Source of the DNA: Rosettibacter sp964572725
Lineage (GTDB): Bacteria > Bacteroidota > Ignavibacteria > Ignavibacteriales > Melioribacteraceae
Reading direction: 5' to 3'
Length of the DNA: 64,000 nucleotides
Assembly: GCA_964572725.1 (NCBI GenBank)
Contig: CAZNFW010000009.1
Location: 1 to 64,000 of the forward strand
Below are positions 1-7,888 of the stretch, in pieces. Each line of letters opens with the position of its first letter. The stretch's first letter is position 1. Made by a program: the position numbers and the translations under genes. The notes beneath the pieces were generated by a model. It was given only the letters and a program-made list of their open reading frames with translations, was not told the DNA's origin and did not search any database.

Positions 1-151
1 ACATCGGCTTCACTGAAAATCTTCAGAGAAGATTATTTGAACACTACAATGGTCTCGTTAAGTCTACTAAAAATCGCCGCCCTCTACAACTTGTCTTTCT
101 CGAAGAATTTACTTCTAAAAAAGATGCTATGAAAAGAGAAAAATTTCTTAA
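1..151 (+). repeat. Direct repeat, copy 1 (within GIY-YIG gene)
   Basis: Bases 1-151 match 333-483 with only three substitutions that I can count. The two copies lie 332 bp apart. The similarity stops abruptly after the shared codons for KFLKS, where the two genes take different 3' ends. The true left boundary of this copy is outside the window. Confidence 0.85.
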
Positions 152-194
152 GTCTGGTCATGGCAGAGAATTCCTCAATTCATTATTAAAGTAA
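1..194 (+). CDS. GIY-YIG endonuclease-like protein, 5' part outside the window
   Basis: This is the C-terminal part of a small GIY-YIG nuclease-family protein. The reading frame is open from the left edge (codons start at base 3) and ends at TAA 192-194. It encodes the second half of the GIY-YIG fold, including the conserved YIGFTENLQRRLFEH stretch (the Y codon is split by the window edge) and the family-typical tail FLKSGHGREFLNSLLK. A second copy starts at 287 and is almost identical over about 150 bases. Stand-alone proteins of this group (UPF0213/YhbQ-like) are common in Bacteroidota, often in multiple copies, and their role is not established. The tail here looks complete, unlike that of the second copy. 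Confidence 0.75.
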   Translation, partial: IGFTENLQRRLFEHYNGLVKSTKNRRPLQLVFLEEFTSKKDAMKREKFLKSGHGREFLNSLLK

Positions 195-204
195 TCTTTA
201 ACTC

Positions 205-269
205 TAATTCGGTCTAAGGCGAGGGTCTGCAACCCGCCATTTGGCGGGCGAATCCGACCGCCGCCTCCA
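205..269 (+). pseudogene. Degenerate tRNA-Cys-like 3' fragment
   Basis: The segment resembles the 3' two thirds of a tRNA. A D-arm-like GGTCTAAGGC lies at 211-220, followed by an anticodon-arm-like GGGTCTGCAACCC (GCA anticodon, Cys) at 223-235. A T-arm remnant GAATCCGACC comes next, then the end CCGCCTCCA (261-269) with U73 and an encoded CCA, as in tRNA-Cys. No matching 5' acceptor strand (GGCGG) is present upstream. The anticodon stem lacks one base, and a GC-rich hairpin CCCGCC-ATTT-GGCGGG (233-248) disturbs the variable/T-arm region. I therefore read it as a non-functional remnant lying between two GIY-YIG genes. It could also be an unrelated GC-rich repeat. Confidence 0.45.
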
Positions 270-286
270 AATCTTTTTTCGTCCCT

Positions 287-529
287 ATGTTTTATGTCTA
301 CGTATTAAAAAGCCTTAAAGATAATAAACGTTACATCGGCTTCACTGAAAATCTTCAGAGAAGATTATTTGAACACTACAATGGTCTTGTTAAGTCTACT
401 AAAAATCGCCGCCCTCTACAACTTGTCTTTTTCGAAAAATTTACTTCTAAAAAAGATGCTATGAAAAGAGAAAAATTTCTTAAATCAAGTTTTGGAAAGT
501 TTGTTTGTGGTTTACTAATCCTTATGTAA
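287..529 (+). CDS. GIY-YIG endonuclease-like protein, second copy with altered C terminus
   Basis: This 80-residue protein begins MFYVYVLKSLKDNKRYIGFT, the YVY...YIG form of the GIY-YIG motif, followed by the conserved Arg (QRRLFEH) and later Lys/Glu-rich segments (KKDAMKREKFLKS). That is the usual length of stand-alone UPF0213-type proteins. The first about 65 codons match the partial copy at the left edge. After KFLKS the sequence switches to SFGKFVCGLLILM instead of the family-like GHGREFLNSLLK, which suggests a recombination breakpoint or 3' decay. The start lies 18 bases after the tRNA-like fragment. Role unknown; nuclease activity is inferred only from the fold signature. Confidence 0.7.
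   Translation: MFYVYVLKSLKDNKRYIGFTENLQRRLFEHYNGLVKSTKNRRPLQLVFFEKFTSKKDAMKREKFLKSSFGKFVCGLLILM
333..483 (+). repeat. Direct repeat, copy 2 (within GIY-YIG gene)
   Basis: This is the partner of bases 1-151, with three visible mismatches over 151 bp. The left boundary cannot be judged because copy 1 runs off the window. The right boundary is sharp, at the KFLKS codons. Confidence 0.85.
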
Positions 530-596
530 ATATTTGAATACTTGTTAACAGTTCTCTAAATAGTAGTTATAGTTATAATGCCTTCTGAAAATGATT

Positions 597-1289
597 TCAA
601 TTACTCTTTAATATCTTCTCATTAATTATATCTAAATAATGTTCTACTTTTTCTCGTTGTTCATTTGTTAATTTCAATTTTTCTAATTCATTTAAATCAG
701 CTGCTGCTTCATTAAATAACTGAAGCTCTATCAAAAGATTTACAAAAAACAATCTATCATCAATCCTTGTTTTTGTTTCAGGATATTTTCTATAAGTTTC
801 TTTTGCTAGTAATATTGCTGATTCTCTATATCCATTTATTGCAAGTTGTTTTGCACCATTTAATTTTTTTATACCTAAATCACTCACTACACTTTTAGAA
901 GGAAAAATATTAGATACTTTTTCACCATAGACTGCTGTGTTTCTTCTTGCATTATTTTCATTAAAGTTTGGGACATTTCTAATTTCTTCCATTGCTAATG
1001 CTAATAGTAATTCGTTTAATGAAATTCTTTTAATATTATTAATACTTAATGCTGAATTGCTTTGAAGAACAAATCTATTCCCATTGTTATTTAGTTGAAC
1101 TAATGATTTTTCTCCTGTAGAAATTAAATCTGTTCCTTTTAGTATCTGTCCCACTTTTACTTTAGTCCACTCTTCACTAAAGCCAATTAATGCAAAAACA
1201 TTTCCATTAACTTTTTCAACAACAAATGATTGAGCATACATTGAAAATGTCAAAGAGATAATAATTAAAAAAATCTTTTTCATGTTCAC
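597..1289 (-). CDS. Exported FecR-like domain protein
   Basis: A 230-residue protein with a clear signal peptide (MKKIFLIIISLTFSMYAQS). The mature N terminus has the FecR-type pattern VNGNVFAL...W..VKVGQILKGTDLISTGEKSLVQL (about residues 25-70), as in periplasmic FecR domains outside iron transport. The C-terminal half is helical and TPR-like (ESAILLAKETYRKYPETKTRI...LNELEKLKL). A very strong Shine-Dalgarno AGGAGGTGAAC precedes the start, only 3 bases after the stop of the upstream transglutaminase-like gene. It is the last gene of the minus-strand unit that begins at 5228. FecR domains are often encoded beside CHASE2 proteins, which fits the activator upstream. Exact function unknown. Confidence 0.7.
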   Translation of the reverse strand: MNMKKIFLIIISLTFSMYAQSFVVEKVNGNVFALIGFSEEWTKVKVGQILKGTDLISTGEKSLVQLNNNGNRFVLQSNSALSINNIKRISLNELLLALAMEEIRNVPNFNENNARRNTAVYGEKVSNIFPSKSVVSDLGIKKLNGAKQLAINGYRESAILLAKETYRKYPETKTRIDDRLFFVNLLIELQLFNEAAADLNELEKLKLTNEQREKVEHYLDIINEKILKSN

Positions 1290-1292
1290 CTC

Positions 1293-3284
1293 CTAATAAA
1301 TATCAATTATAGTAACTTTACCATTTGATAAACCATATTCCTCGATAGCTTCTTTATAAAATTTTTCTGCTGCAATATTCCATGCGGTATTAAAATCTTG
1401 CAAACAAGTTGTTTCTACGGGAATCCAGACCTCATCTTTTCCATCAATATTTTTTCGAATAACAACTTTTGCATCATTGTTTGTAATTAAATTAATATCC
1501 GATGGATTAAGAGTTGTATTAATCAATAAATTAACATGACTTACTCCATCAGGATTTTTATAGTCAACAAATGCTGTTTGAATTCCTATGCTTTCGAGTA
1601 GTGAAGCAAAACATACACTCAAATCATCACAATCTCCTCCTTTTAGTTTTATAGTCTCACTTGGAAATTGAACATGTTCTACGCTGGCACGAGGGTCGGC
1701 TACATAATTCATTTCTTTTATAAAATTTTCAAAAAGAATTTTTATTTGATTGAATATTAATAGCTCGGGAGCAACAGAATCTAAATATTTCTTATAAGAT
1801 TGAAAAAGATTTTTTGAATAATTACTTGAAAATTCAAAATCATTTCTTACAAAGTATGAAAGATTAGAAACATCTCCATCCCAGCTATTTCTATCATTTA
1901 TTAAAACTGGTTTTTGAATTTTATCATCAGGTTCTAAATCATCAACGCTTACAAAAAATTCCGCTTGTGATATTTCTCTTTTTGTAATTGAAGAGTTATT
2001 TATAAAAATATAAAATGGAACTTCTGCTGTATCATAAGGAAGAATTTTAATATCAGGAGAATAAATTATATCTTCATTTACTTTTTTGATTAAACAGGAT
2101 GGTCTAATCTCAAGAATTTTGTCGGTAAGGTTAACAACTTTACCAATTGCGAATGGTTTGTGCATAAAAATATCATAAAGTGTAGGATAAATATCGTTTT
2201 TAATATCAATATCGATTAGTTTTACTTGTTTTTCTTTTGTTAAGCTCAAAGCAAAATTAAGAGTTAAAAATAATTTATCATTGCTGTAAGAATTATTTGT
2301 GATGCTATGAATTCCATTTTTTATCATATTATCAATGGGTCGCACTTTACTTCTATTAGAAAAATATTTCACACCGCTTAATGTTATGCTGAAAAAATTA
2401 GTTGAATAATTTATTGAAGGCATTAATCCTGCAAAAAATGGTTCCTGATATCTGTCATGAAAAATTAAACTGCCAATTGTGAAAAATCCTTTTAAAAATT
2501 TAGTAGAATAATTAAATTCTGCATAAAAAGAATTTGATGTTTCATATGCTAATGTCATAGTGAACTGATTGATTGGGGATAAAAAGAGTTCAGCTGTTAA
2601 TCCTTTATCTCTTTTTAAAGCATAAAGGTCTGTCAAATAATTTTGAGCAGATTCTTGTGATAAAAATAAATTATTTGTAAAAATTGTTATAAAAAAATCA
2701 GGATGCGGGAATAATGTTAAGCCTATATTACCAGCCCAAAAATTACTTTGAGTAATTTCATTTTTTATAGAGATGTAATTAACAGAATCAGTATAAAACA
2801 ATACTGGTTTCTCTTCGGTAAACACTTGAGAAAAATATCGTAAAGAAAATCCGATGGTAAAATATCTGGACAAATTGAATGCATATCCCAAACCAAATTT
2901 TTCTTCATAATTTAGTTTTGTTTTTAATTGAGCAACACTGTCTGGAAGTTGAATATCCATTCCACTTCTGATTACAAATTGTTGATATATGCCAGGTGAA
3001 TATCTAATATAAAAGTAATGTGAATTAATTTTTTTGGAAAATGAAATTGAATAAAGATTATTATTTAAACTGCCATCGTAAATTCCACTAAATGTTGTGA
3101 TAAGCTCAATATCTTTTGTATAATTAAAATTAGATATATTACTTTCAAAACTGTTCAAACGAAAATGTGAATTATTTTTTGAATAAATATTTCCAAAATA
3201 ATCTAAAGAAATCTGACAATAAACAGATTTAGCATATAATAAACTTAATATCATAATTAAAATTGCAGCTTTATGGTATTTCAA
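1293..3284 (-). CDS. Exported beta-barrel-like protein with C-terminal transglutaminase-like domain
   Basis: The chosen start is TTG at 3284, giving MKYHKAAILIMILSLLYAKSVYCQ, a good signal peptide whose first bases overlap the end of the preceding lipoprotein gene. The ATG at 3329 would add 15 odd residues inside that gene. The first about 330 residues are rich in alternating aromatic/polar strands (SLDYFGNIYS, FGLGYAFNLSRYFTIGFSLRYF) and resemble an outer-membrane barrel. The last about 120 residues carry a transglutaminase/cysteine-protease-like triad: Cys in GGDCDDLS (about residue 552), His in GVSHVNLL (about 583) and an acidic residue in WIPVETT (about 624). It is probably a peptidase or amidase-like envelope protein. 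Substrate unknown. Confidence 0.65.
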   Translation of the reverse strand: MKYHKAAILIMILSLLYAKSVYCQISLDYFGNIYSKNNSHFRLNSFESNISNFNYTKDIELITTFSGIYDGSLNNNLYSISFSKKINSHYFYIRYSPGIYQQFVIRSGMDIQLPDSVAQLKTKLNYEEKFGLGYAFNLSRYFTIGFSLRYFSQVFTEEKPVLFYTDSVNYISIKNEITQSNFWAGNIGLTLFPHPDFFITIFTNNLFLSQESAQNYLTDLYALKRDKGLTAELFLSPINQFTMTLAYETSNSFYAEFNYSTKFLKGFFTIGSLIFHDRYQEPFFAGLMPSINYSTNFFSITLSGVKYFSNRSKVRPIDNMIKNGIHSITNNSYSNDKLFLTLNFALSLTKEKQVKLIDIDIKNDIYPTLYDIFMHKPFAIGKVVNLTDKILEIRPSCLIKKVNEDIIYSPDIKILPYDTAEVPFYIFINNSSITKREISQAEFFVSVDDLEPDDKIQKPVLINDRNSWDGDVSNLSYFVRNDFEFSSNYSKNLFQSYKKYLDSVAPELLIFNQIKILFENFIKEMNYVADPRASVEHVQFPSETIKLKGGDCDDLSVCFASLLESIGIQTAFVDYKNPDGVSHVNLLINTTLNPSDINLITNNDAKVVIRKNIDGKDEVWIPVETTCLQDFNTAWNIAAEKFYKEAIEEYGLSNGKVTIIDIY

Positions 3285-4182
3285 TTTTAATATTATGAAT
3301 GCTTTGAGCAATAATATATGTATCATCAAGAATATTGTTATTTATTTGTTTTTCATATTTTCTTACAAAACTTATAATTAAAGATTTATTTTGAGCTGTA
3401 ATAATATTTTCCAGAACACTGAATGGTAGTTTAATTTTCCCGTTTTCATTACCTTTTATTTTCAACAAGGGTTCAGCATCAGTTGAGCCTTGTCTCAACC
3501 TTGCAATTATTATTTCAACATTATCTTCTGATTTATTATTCCACTTCAGAATAAAATTCAGATTTTTTCTTAACCGAGTTCCTTCCAAACTTACTTTGCC
3601 AATAATTTCTGGCGGGGTTAATACATCAAATTGCGTGAAAGAATTTCTATCGATAATAACTTTCACATTTACTTTTGAAGAATATGGGAAATTATGCATA
3701 TGTTCATTTTGCATCATCCTTTGTTTAATAAAGTATTTCATTCCTAAGATTGTATCCTTAACCATCATTTTATCAACATAACGAATAACATTTGGAATTT
3801 GGAATGCTTCATAATTATTAAATTTTACTGAAGAAATATTCTTCGATTTATAACCAATCAATTTGCCATTTTTAATTTTTATTGGCTTTGATTTATCATT
3901 AAATATCGCATAATAATATCCTTCGCTTTGAACAATGCCATAATTTGTATTTCTTACACCAGTTATATTTATAATTGTGCTTTTACTCAAAAATAGATTA
4001 AATACACCTGTAGTATCATAACCAGTGGAATTCAGATTTGCGTCATTATCGTTTAGTGCTGGTTCAATTTGTATATTACTTTCTGATTTGTCAAAAACTA
4101 ATTCAGTTGGTGAAGGTTCACTACAGGAAATAATAAAAATTATAATGCTGCAAAACAAAAATATTTTTCTCATCTTCTTCAT
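3271..4182 (-). CDS. Lipoprotein of unknown function
   Basis: A 303-residue lipoprotein. The signal peptide ends in the lipobox FIISC (MKKMRKIFLFCSIIIFIISC), followed by SEPSPTEL. I do not recognise the mature protein. It is rich in beta-forming stretches, and its C-terminal about 110 residues (TPPEIIGKVSLEGTRLRKNL onward) look like an immunoglobulin-like beta domain. It sits between another lipoprotein gene (38 bp gap) and the transglutaminase-like gene, whose 5' end overlaps its 3' end. It therefore probably belongs to the same transcript driven from the promoter near 5265-5281. Envelope location is well supported; function is unknown. Confidence 0.65.
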   Translation of the reverse strand: MKKMRKIFLFCSIIIFIISCSEPSPTELVFDKSESNIQIEPALNDNDANLNSTGYDTTGVFNLFLSKSTIINITGVRNTNYGIVQSEGYYYAIFNDKSKPIKIKNGKLIGYKSKNISSVKFNNYEAFQIPNVIRYVDKMMVKDTILGMKYFIKQRMMQNEHMHNFPYSSKVNVKVIIDRNSFTQFDVLTPPEIIGKVSLEGTRLRKNLNFILKWNNKSEDNVEIIIARLRQGSTDAEPLLKIKGNENGKIKLPFSVLENIITAQNKSLIISFVRKYEKQINNNILDDTYIIAQSIHNIKIEIP

Positions 4183-4220
4183 ATTATTTGTTAAAAGGCG
4201 GAAATAAAATTCCGCCTTTA

Positions 4221-5228
4221 TTATTTAATTGCGTAAGGTATACCCCATGTTTTTTCTTCTACAGGAAAATCTGTATCTGTTACAGATTTATCTGGCAATA
4301 AATTAATTACTGCATGTATAAATCCCGGATGCAGATGAGTCAACCAGGTTTTTTCATATGTTCTGATGTAATATGTTCCATCAAATTGAGTATCCTTTAA
4401 CTCAAATTTTTCTTTTGTTCGATACATACCTGCACCAGTTATTGCACCATGTGTAATGGTAACAAAGTCAGGTTTTTCGTAAATACTTTTAACTTCCAGA
4501 GTTATAGTAACTGGTTGTTTTTTACCAAAAAATGGCATTAAATCATTCATTTTGACTTTTATTCTATCATTATGCATTTGCCTGTTGTTTATTAAAGTAT
4601 CAATTCCAGCTGCATATCCTCTTCTTCCAAAATCAAAGAAAAATTCATTTGGAGAAGTAATTGTCACAGATTTACCATCTAGTGTTGTTAATGTCAACTT
4701 AGTAATTTCAATATTATTTGTTTCTGTTCCACCTTCAGGGAGTGATGAACCAATGACTTTCCAATCTACAAGGTTATCTCCAGTGCTGTCAACTTTTGCA
4801 TATTTAATTAATCGAGTAATAACCGAAGTAAATGGTTTTTTAACTAAAGTATCAGGAATAAGACGGTTATCATTAAAAGTCCCAATAATAATTAATTCAC
4901 CTTCAAATTTTAGTGTTAATTTACCAATAGCTGTATCAGCTCCGTATTCAATTTGTAAATCACGGTCAACAAGTTTAACTACCTGACCAATCTTAACTGG
5001 ATAAAGCGTTTTGCCTAATTGACCTGCAAGGCTCATTGCTTGTTCTTCATTATAATTTGGAACGAAAGAATTTAATATCTCGTCAGAATAAGTAATTTTT
5101 TCTAAAGCAGATTTTATCGCCGATGCAGAGTCAGGTTCGGTTATAAAATTTTTATCTTCACATGCAATAATTAGTGTAAGAATTAAAATTAAAGATAAAA
5201 AACTAAGTGATGACTTTAACAGCTTCAT
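4221..5228 (-). CDS. Lipoprotein of unknown function, first gene of the CHASE2-linked operon
   Basis: A 335-residue lipoprotein with the lipobox LIIAC after a long hydrophobic h-region (MKLLKSSLSFLSLILILTLIIAC). The mature part (about residues 75-320) has many beta-strand stretches and no motif I can name. The start is supported by a strong Shine-Dalgarno (GGAGGAA, 5 bases upstream). The 142-bp gap to the activator gene at 5371 contains the sigma-54-like promoter and the 21-bp repeats described separately, so this gene is the first likely target of that activator. Two lipoproteins, a transglutaminase-like barrel and a FecR-like protein in one unit suggest an envelope assembly or sensing complex, but this is inference from context. 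Confidence 0.65.
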   Translation of the reverse strand: MKLLKSSLSFLSLILILTLIIACEDKNFITEPDSASAIKSALEKITYSDEILNSFVPNYNEEQAMSLAGQLGKTLYPVKIGQVVKLVDRDLQIEYGADTAIGKLTLKFEGELIIIGTFNDNRLIPDTLVKKPFTSVITRLIKYAKVDSTGDNLVDWKVIGSSLPEGGTETNNIEITKLTLTTLDGKSVTITSPNEFFFDFGRRGYAAGIDTLINNRQMHNDRIKVKMNDLMPFFGKKQPVTITLEVKSIYEKPDFVTITHGAITGAGMYRTKEKFELKDTQFDGTYYIRTYEKTWLTHLHPGFIHAVINLLPDKSVTDTDFPVEEKTWGIPYAIK

Positions 5229-5264
5229 ATTTCCTCCATTTTTAATTGATGTAATAAATGGAGT

Positions 5265-5281
5265 TTCATTTTCTATGCCAG
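5265..5281 (-). promoter_or_regulatory. Candidate sigma-54 (-24/-12) promoter
   Basis: Read on the minus strand, CTGGCAT-A-GAAA-ATGAA lies 37-53 bases upstream of the start at 5228. The -24 half matches the CTGGCAC/T core well and the spacing is correct. The -12 half ATGAA keeps the T and G of TTGCA but lacks the usual C. The adjacent upstream gene encodes a sigma-54 activator, and repeated sites lie about 70-100 bases further upstream, which makes this more than a chance match. It remains a prediction. Confidence 0.5.
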
Positions 5282-5330
5282 GTTAATTTCCTAAAAAAAT
5301 ATCAATTTTTGCATATTTTATTTTATTAAA

Positions 5331-5363
5331 ATGCCTGGAAAATATTTCCAAATGCCTGGAAAA
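5331..5363 (-). promoter_or_regulatory. Candidate activator (enhancer) sites: 12-bp direct repeats with 21-bp period and an internal palindrome
   Basis: ATGCCTGGAAAA occurs at 5331-5342 and again, identically, at 5352-5363 (plus-strand reading). The period is 21 bp, two helical turns. Between them the perfect palindrome TGGAAA-ATA-TTTCCA spans 5336-5350. The element lies about 75-110 bp upstream of the predicted start point of the -24/-12 promoter, a normal distance for enhancer-binding proteins. It also lies just 3' of the activator gene whose stop is at 5371. Confidence 0.55.
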
Positions 5364-5370
5364 ATTATAT

Positions 5371-7824
5371 TTAGTCATTTAAATCTTTGATAAAATGTTT
5401 AATAATTTCATCCAGATAAGAATGATACTTAACAGGTAAATTTTTGTATTTGGATGCAAATTTAATTTTAATTGATGGGAAATCATGATTTTTAATAGTC
5501 ATTAAATCTTTTCTAATATTTTCCAGATAAGTAGAAACTTTTGACTTTACTTTTTCTAAAACATCCTTATCATCGCTTTGAGCTATTAATTTGACTGCTT
5601 CCTCAAGATTAAAATTTGCATTGACATAAACTTTAAAAAATATTCCTCTAAAATTTTCAGATACTATTGTTCTGCTTAAATTGCCTAACTCTTTCGCAGT
5701 TTGAACTATCGACGAATGAGAAAATTTTTTCTCTCTTAAAGTATTCAGAATAATGTTTTCAAAATCAGATTTTTCAATATTGTGATACTCTTCAGGTAAA
5801 TCTTTCAATGTGATGATGTTTCTATTTTCTGATTTTGCAAATATTACCATTCTTTTTATAACTGATTCCAGTTCTCTTACATTTCCTTTCCATTCATTAC
5901 GAATCAAACTTTCCATTACAGCTTTTGAAATTCTTAGTAAATTGTCTTCTCGTTGAACAAAGTAATTAGCCAGCACTTCAATATCTTCTTTCCTTTCTCT
6001 TAATGGTGGAATGTTAATTCTTATAACATTCAAGCGATAAAAAAGGTCTTCTCTAAATTTTTTTTGTTTAACTAATTCATCTATATTTTTATTAGTGGCA
6101 GCAATTATTCTCACATCGGCATGTTTAGTTTCTGAAGAACCAACACTTTCAAAATCTCCAAATTGAATAACTCTTAAAAGTTTAGCTTGAAAATTTTCAT
6201 TGGTTTCAGCAATTTCATCAAGAAAAATTGTGCCGCCATCTGCAATTTCAAATCTTCCTTTTTTATCCTGATATGCATTCGTAAAAGCCCCTTTAACATG
6301 ACCAAATAATTCACTCTCAAGCAACGATTCAGTTAATGCTGCACAATTTACTGCTACAAATTTTTTATTCTTTCTACTGCTCAGATTATGTATTGCTCGA
6401 GCTACCAGTTCTTTCCCGCTTCCGCTTTCGCCAAGTATTAAAACTGTTGCATCAGATGGTGCTATTTTTTCAATCATTCTGACAATTTTTTCCATCTCTT
6501 TACTTGCATAAACAATGCCTTCAAAAATTTTTGTTTCTTTCGCAGGATAATCTACTTCATCATCATTATATTTTTTAAGTAATTTAATTTCTTCTTTGAG
6601 TTTATTTATTTTATTAATCAATTGAGCATCCGAATCATCTTGAAGTTTTTCTTTTTCTTTTTGCAGTTCCAACAATAATTGTTCTTTATTTTTCAATGCA
6701 AATCTTAATGCAGCAATTTCTTTTGATGTTTCATCAAGCACCGTTTTGCTTCTTATGAAATAAAATATTCCTTCTGTTATGAATAAAAATAATGCGGGAA
6801 TTAAGACAAGTGCATAATCATTTTCTATAAAAAAATAATTGAATAAAATATATGAGAATAAAAGAAAAATTATAAATGCCATAAATTCAGTCTTTACTTG
6901 AAATATCTTTAAATTTATTTGAGAAGAAATAATGAAAATCAAAATAAATACTACAGAGATGAAAACAGCTTTCTGATAAATTAACATTCGTTCTGTTAAT
7001 ATGTTATCAAGCACAATTGCATGAAAACCAACACCTGGTAACTCTTCATCATAAAATGTCGAAATTGTTTTAGCAACTGTTGGATCGCTGACTCCAATTA
7101 GCACAATTTTATTATTAAAATTTTCGGAAAAATTTTTTTCACTCTCTGCTAATCTGAAAAATTCAATTAAAGAATATGATTTGAAATTTTTCCATGATGT
7201 ATAAAAATTAACTTTTATCAAATCTTTTTCTTTAAAATATTTTTCGCCTGCAAGCTGATAAGCAAATGCTTTTTCTCTTTTATTATTTATTGAAATTTCT
7301 GATGGCACATAAATTCCTTCTTTAACTATGTAATTTAAATGTCCTGATAATAATTGAGGCAAATCAATTTTAGGTTGAGAATAAATTAAAGTATCTCTAT
7401 CATAAAATTCACCCGTTTTACTTTGATTAGTAACTATTGACGAAAGTACTACTTTGCCTGATTTTAACAACTCTTCTTTTAACAAATTATGATAAATTGA
7501 CTGAGCCGCCATATTACTAGAGAGTAAAATTTCTATACCAATTTTTTTTACATTGAATTTAGTTAGTTTATTAATTAACAATGCATAATAACTGCGTTTA
7601 AGCGGCCATCCGCCCAATCTTTCTATATCGTTATTATTAATATGAATAATTACAATCGAACTATCAGTGTTCTTTTTCACACTTAATAACCTCATGAAAT
7701 TTTCTATTTGATAATTAATATTATCTTTTAATGAATTGAATAATAATATAAAAATCACTCCTGATATTAGAGCAAGTAGTCTGATGCGTTTTTCATAAAA
7801 AAGAATTTTTTGAATCTTTTCCAT
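5371..7824 (-). CDS. Membrane CHASE2-domain sigma-54-dependent transcriptional activator
   Basis: This 817-residue protein has an N-terminal membrane segment (about 15-31), a periplasmic CHASE2 sensor (about 50-275, ending VLIGVSDPTV...ELPGVGFHAIVLDNIL) and three further membrane helices (about 286-357). A coiled coil (about 365-420) and an AAA+ sigma-54 interaction domain follow. Visible are Walker A GESGSGKE (465-472), Walker B GTIFLDE (531-537) and an Arg-finger segment REDLFYR (591-597). The sigma-54 contact loop reads GAFTNA (512-517) instead of GAFTGA. The C-terminal about 130 residues should carry the DNA-binding helices but are atypical. It is probably a one-component activator that senses a periplasmic or membrane signal and controls the lipoprotein/FecR operon immediately downstream, which has a matching promoter and repeat sites. 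Confidence 0.85.
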   Translation of the reverse strand: MEKIQKILFYEKRIRLLALISGVIFILLFNSLKDNINYQIENFMRLLSVKKNTDSSIVIIHINNNDIERLGGWPLKRSYYALLINKLTKFNVKKIGIEILLSSNMAAQSIYHNLLKEELLKSGKVVLSSIVTNQSKTGEFYDRDTLIYSQPKIDLPQLLSGHLNYIVKEGIYVPSEISINNKREKAFAYQLAGEKYFKEKDLIKVNFYTSWKNFKSYSLIEFFRLAESEKNFSENFNNKIVLIGVSDPTVAKTISTFYDEELPGVGFHAIVLDNILTERMLIYQKAVFISVVFILIFIISSQINLKIFQVKTEFMAFIIFLLFSYILFNYFFIENDYALVLIPALFLFITEGIFYFIRSKTVLDETSKEIAALRFALKNKEQLLLELQKEKEKLQDDSDAQLINKINKLKEEIKLLKKYNDDEVDYPAKETKIFEGIVYASKEMEKIVRMIEKIAPSDATVLILGESGSGKELVARAIHNLSSRKNKKFVAVNCAALTESLLESELFGHVKGAFTNAYQDKKGRFEIADGGTIFLDEIAETNENFQAKLLRVIQFGDFESVGSSETKHADVRIIAATNKNIDELVKQKKFREDLFYRLNVIRINIPPLRERKEDIEVLANYFVQREDNLLRISKAVMESLIRNEWKGNVRELESVIKRMVIFAKSENRNIITLKDLPEEYHNIEKSDFENIILNTLREKKFSHSSIVQTAKELGNLSRTIVSENFRGIFFKVYVNANFNLEEAVKLIAQSDDKDVLEKVKSKVSTYLENIRKDLMTIKNHDFPSIKIKFASKYKNLPVKYHSYLDEIIKHFIKDLND

Positions 7825-7888
7825 AATAAATATAACTTTTCATATATAAGTACATTTAATTTACAAAAAATAAACTAAAGGTATTGTT

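Noticed and set aside
5234..5263. Hairpin CTCCATTT/AAATGGAG in front of the lipoprotein gene at 5228 that could mask its ribosome site
   Set aside because: The predicted sigma-54 start point lies inside the left arm, so the transcript would not contain the full stem. It would matter only for transcripts from further upstream.
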